From: JBOHRE01 sp050732635
GTDB taxonomy: Bacteria; Gemmatimonadota; Gemmatimonadetes; Longimicrobiales; RSA9
Assembly (NCBI GenBank): GCA_050732635.1
Contig: JBOHRE010000035.1
Location: 1 to 28,948 of the forward strand
Reading direction: 5' to 3'
Length of the DNA: 28,948 nt
The notes beneath the pieces were generated by a model, which searched no databases, was not told the DNA's origin, and saw nothing but the letters and a program-made list of their open reading frames with translations. Below, in pieces: positions 27,770-28,948 of this stretch. A program made the translations under genes and the position numbers. The first letter of the stretch is position 1; each line of letters begins with the position of its first letter.

Positions 27770-27835
27770 GCCTCACGCCGCGGCCACTGGATGCGGCGGC
27801 CCTGGGCGTTTTGTACGGGTTGTACCGCTCGCTGC

Positions 27836-28159
27836 CTACGACGAGTGCGGCTCTTCCGCGTGCAGGATGTCTGGCACTTCGGCGTCGGCCTCGATGCGGA
27901 ACAGCCCGATGTGCTGCGCCATGAACAGGTAGCTGACCCAGAGCGCGACGCCACCGAAGGCGAGCAGACCGATCCAGCCGGCGCCCAGCGCGGTGCACAA
28001 CCCGGCGAACGTGACGAGCAGCATTGCCACACCCGCCATGCCCCAGTCGGTCTCGCCCTCGGAGAGCCGTCGGAATCGGATCACTGCCAATGCGGAACCG
28101 GCGCCTGCGAATGCGACCAGCGCGAATCCGAGCAGTACCAATCGCAGCGAAGTTACCAT
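27836..28159 (-). CDS. small membrane protein of unknown function
   Basis: 107 residues with three likely transmembrane helices (LRLVLLGFALVAFAGAGSAL, about 5-27; GMAVAGVAMLLVTFAGLC-like region about 40-60; GWIGLLAFGGVALWVSYLFM, about 61-80). A basic loop (RFRRLSEGETDWG) and an acidic soluble tail (FRIEADAEVPDILHAEEPHSS) follow. The ATG at 28159 has an AAGG ribosome site. I do not recognise a family. It precedes the glycerate kinase by 66 bp on the same strand and follows a gap of 116 bp after the next small gene, with no sign of coupling. Confidence 0.75.
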   Translation of the reverse strand: MVTSLRLVLLGFALVAFAGAGSALAVIRFRRLSEGETDWGMAGVAMLLVTFAGLCTALGAGWIGLLAFGGVALWVSYLFMAQHIGLFRIEADAEVPDILHAEEPHSS

Positions 28160-28275
28160 GAGGCCCTTCTTCCCACCTGTACGGCTTCGCGAGCGCTGCG
28201 TCGTGCGCGATCACGTTGCGGACGTGACCGCTTGAAACCTACTACACGGGTGTGGCAAGGCGTGTGCCCCGCTCG

Positions 28276-28509
28276 CTATTGACGCTGTGGTGCGGTGCTC
28301 TGGGCGCCCGTCGGCGGCTGCGGCGCCGGCGCGGTGCCGCGCTCCGGCTGCGCGGGCGCGGTCTCGGCGGGCGCCGGCTCGGCGGGTTCGACACGTCCGC
28401 CGCCCATGTACAGCCACGTGGCAGCGGCGGTGACGACAAGCACGATCAGCACGAGCGCCCAGAGCCACCAGCGGTGCCGGGGCCGACGCTCGATCAGGAT
28501 CTCCGCCAT
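28276..28509 (-). CDS. single-pass membrane protein with proline-rich tail
   Basis: 77 residues: a basic cytosolic start (MAEILIERRPRHRW), one transmembrane helix (WLWALVLIVLVVTAAATWLY), and about 40 Ala/Pro/Glu/Thr-rich residues that should be disordered on the far side. GGAG lies seven bases before the ATG. It follows the PRC-barrel gene by 40 bp on the same strand and may be in one transcript with it. Function unknown; the shape suggests an inner-membrane tether. Confidence 0.7.
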   Translation of the reverse strand: MAEILIERRPRHRWWLWALVLIVLVVTAAATWLYMGGGRVEPAEPAPAETAPAQPERGTAPAPQPPTGAQSTAPQRQ

Positions 28510-28549
28510 TTGCTGTCTCCGTTCCGAGGTTGGTCGCTGTGGGGGAACG

Positions 28550-28948
28550 TCAGCGCCGGCGCTGCCACGCCGCTTCCAGCCGGCTCATCGTATCGCCACC
28601 GAGCGGCAAGCCGGTATAGACCGGGTAGCCGGCGAAATCGCTCGCGACCAGATCCGCCACGCGCACCTTCTTGTCGTCGCGGTCGAGGTCGACGCGCTCC
28701 ACTGGCAGCAGCACGTGGCGATCGACGCGCTCGAGACCCAGCGCAGTCTCATCCAGGTCGCAGTCAATGTATCGCGCGCGCATGCGGGCCGTATCGACGA
28801 GCAGCTCCTGCGCCTCGCCGATCACGCGACCGTCGGCCGCGACGACGGCCCAGCCCCGCGGATCGACCTCGTGCCGCGCCACGCGGAAGTCTGGCAGATC
28901 GCGCAGTCGGGCCAGCGGCGCGCCGCCGCCGGGCGCGGGCGCCGGGGC
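28550..28948 (-). CDS. PRC-barrel domain protein, C-terminal part (gene runs off the right edge)
   Basis: The minus-strand frame is open to the window edge, giving at least 132 residues. PLARLRDLPDFRVARHEVDP continues straight into RGWAVVAADGRVIGEAQEL, the typical PRC-barrel core, so the GTG at 28882 is internal and the true start lies outside. After it come VDTARMRARYIDCDLDE and DRHVLLPVERVDLDRDDKKV, which are beta strands of the fold. Such proteins in environmental bacteria are often stress or envelope associated; a partner cannot be named. The end (AGYPVYTGLPLGGDTMSRLE) is a short helical tail. Confidence 0.85.
   Translation of the reverse strand, partial: APAPAPGGGAPLARLRDLPDFRVARHEVDPRGWAVVAADGRVIGEAQELLVDTARMRARYIDCDLDETALGLERVDRHVLLPVERVDLDRDDKKVRVADLVASDFAGYPVYTGLPLGGDTMSRLEAAWQRRR

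Overview
The window is a 28.9 kb stretch of a high-GC (estimated by eye at about two thirds G+C) bacterial chromosome. It is dense and mostly housekeeping, with many 4-8 bp stop/start overlaps. I see no phage, transposase, CRISPR, rRNA or tRNA. The gene mix points to a Gram-negative, outer-membrane-bearing lineage: OmpR-type wHTH/BTAD regulator, YaiO-type outer-membrane barrel, several lipoproteins, class II dimeric glycyl-tRNA synthetase, and a lysine/arginine-rich histone-H1-like protein. It fits Gemmatimonadota or a close relative best. That placement is inference from gene content and style; there is no marker RNA here.

Layout from left to right. 1-1131: a truncated SARP/BTAD-type regulator (minus) diverges from a small lipoprotein gene (plus). 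1055-4664: carB (minus), preceded by a tiny MetS-like membrane peptide that overlaps its start. 4764-8456: a three-gene minus-strand operon of HEAT-repeat membrane protein, processive family 2 glycosyltransferase and YaiO-like outer-membrane barrel, probably an exopolysaccharide or surface-glycan machine. 8636-11951: argR, argG and argH (minus), with a near-consensus promoter and an overlapping ARG-box-like dyad before argG. 12038-14062: small proteins, including an orphan lipoprotein, the H1-like basic protein behind a clear sigma70 promoter, and an HD-domain protein. 14165-16291: a YyaL/DUF255 thioredoxin-fold protein. 16379-23617: a minus-strand run of two beta-propeller lipoproteins, a zincin-like protein, an unknown protein, PolX and endonuclease III. 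23697-26546: an NSS sodium symporter and glycyl-tRNA synthetase. 26618-28948: a glycerate kinase, two small membrane proteins and a truncated PRC-barrel protein.

Three things stand out. First, short tandem repeats sit in several of the few real gaps and even inside genes: hexamers at 14138 and 17079, heptamers at 25192 and 27740, and an inverted CTCTGCG-type repeat inserted in frame within carB at 2960-3113. Second, PolX keeps its PHP nuclease residues but appears to have lost two of its three polymerase aspartates. Third, the HEAT/GT2/YaiO operon looks like a compact surface-polysaccharide system whose scaffold is a HEAT protein.

No gene-free stretch exceeds 300 bp. The largest gaps are 529-744 (between divergent genes; one small dyad), 8457-8635 (between argH and the HEAT gene; nothing clear seen) and 12667-12953 (between divergent genes; holds the promoter of the H1-like gene).
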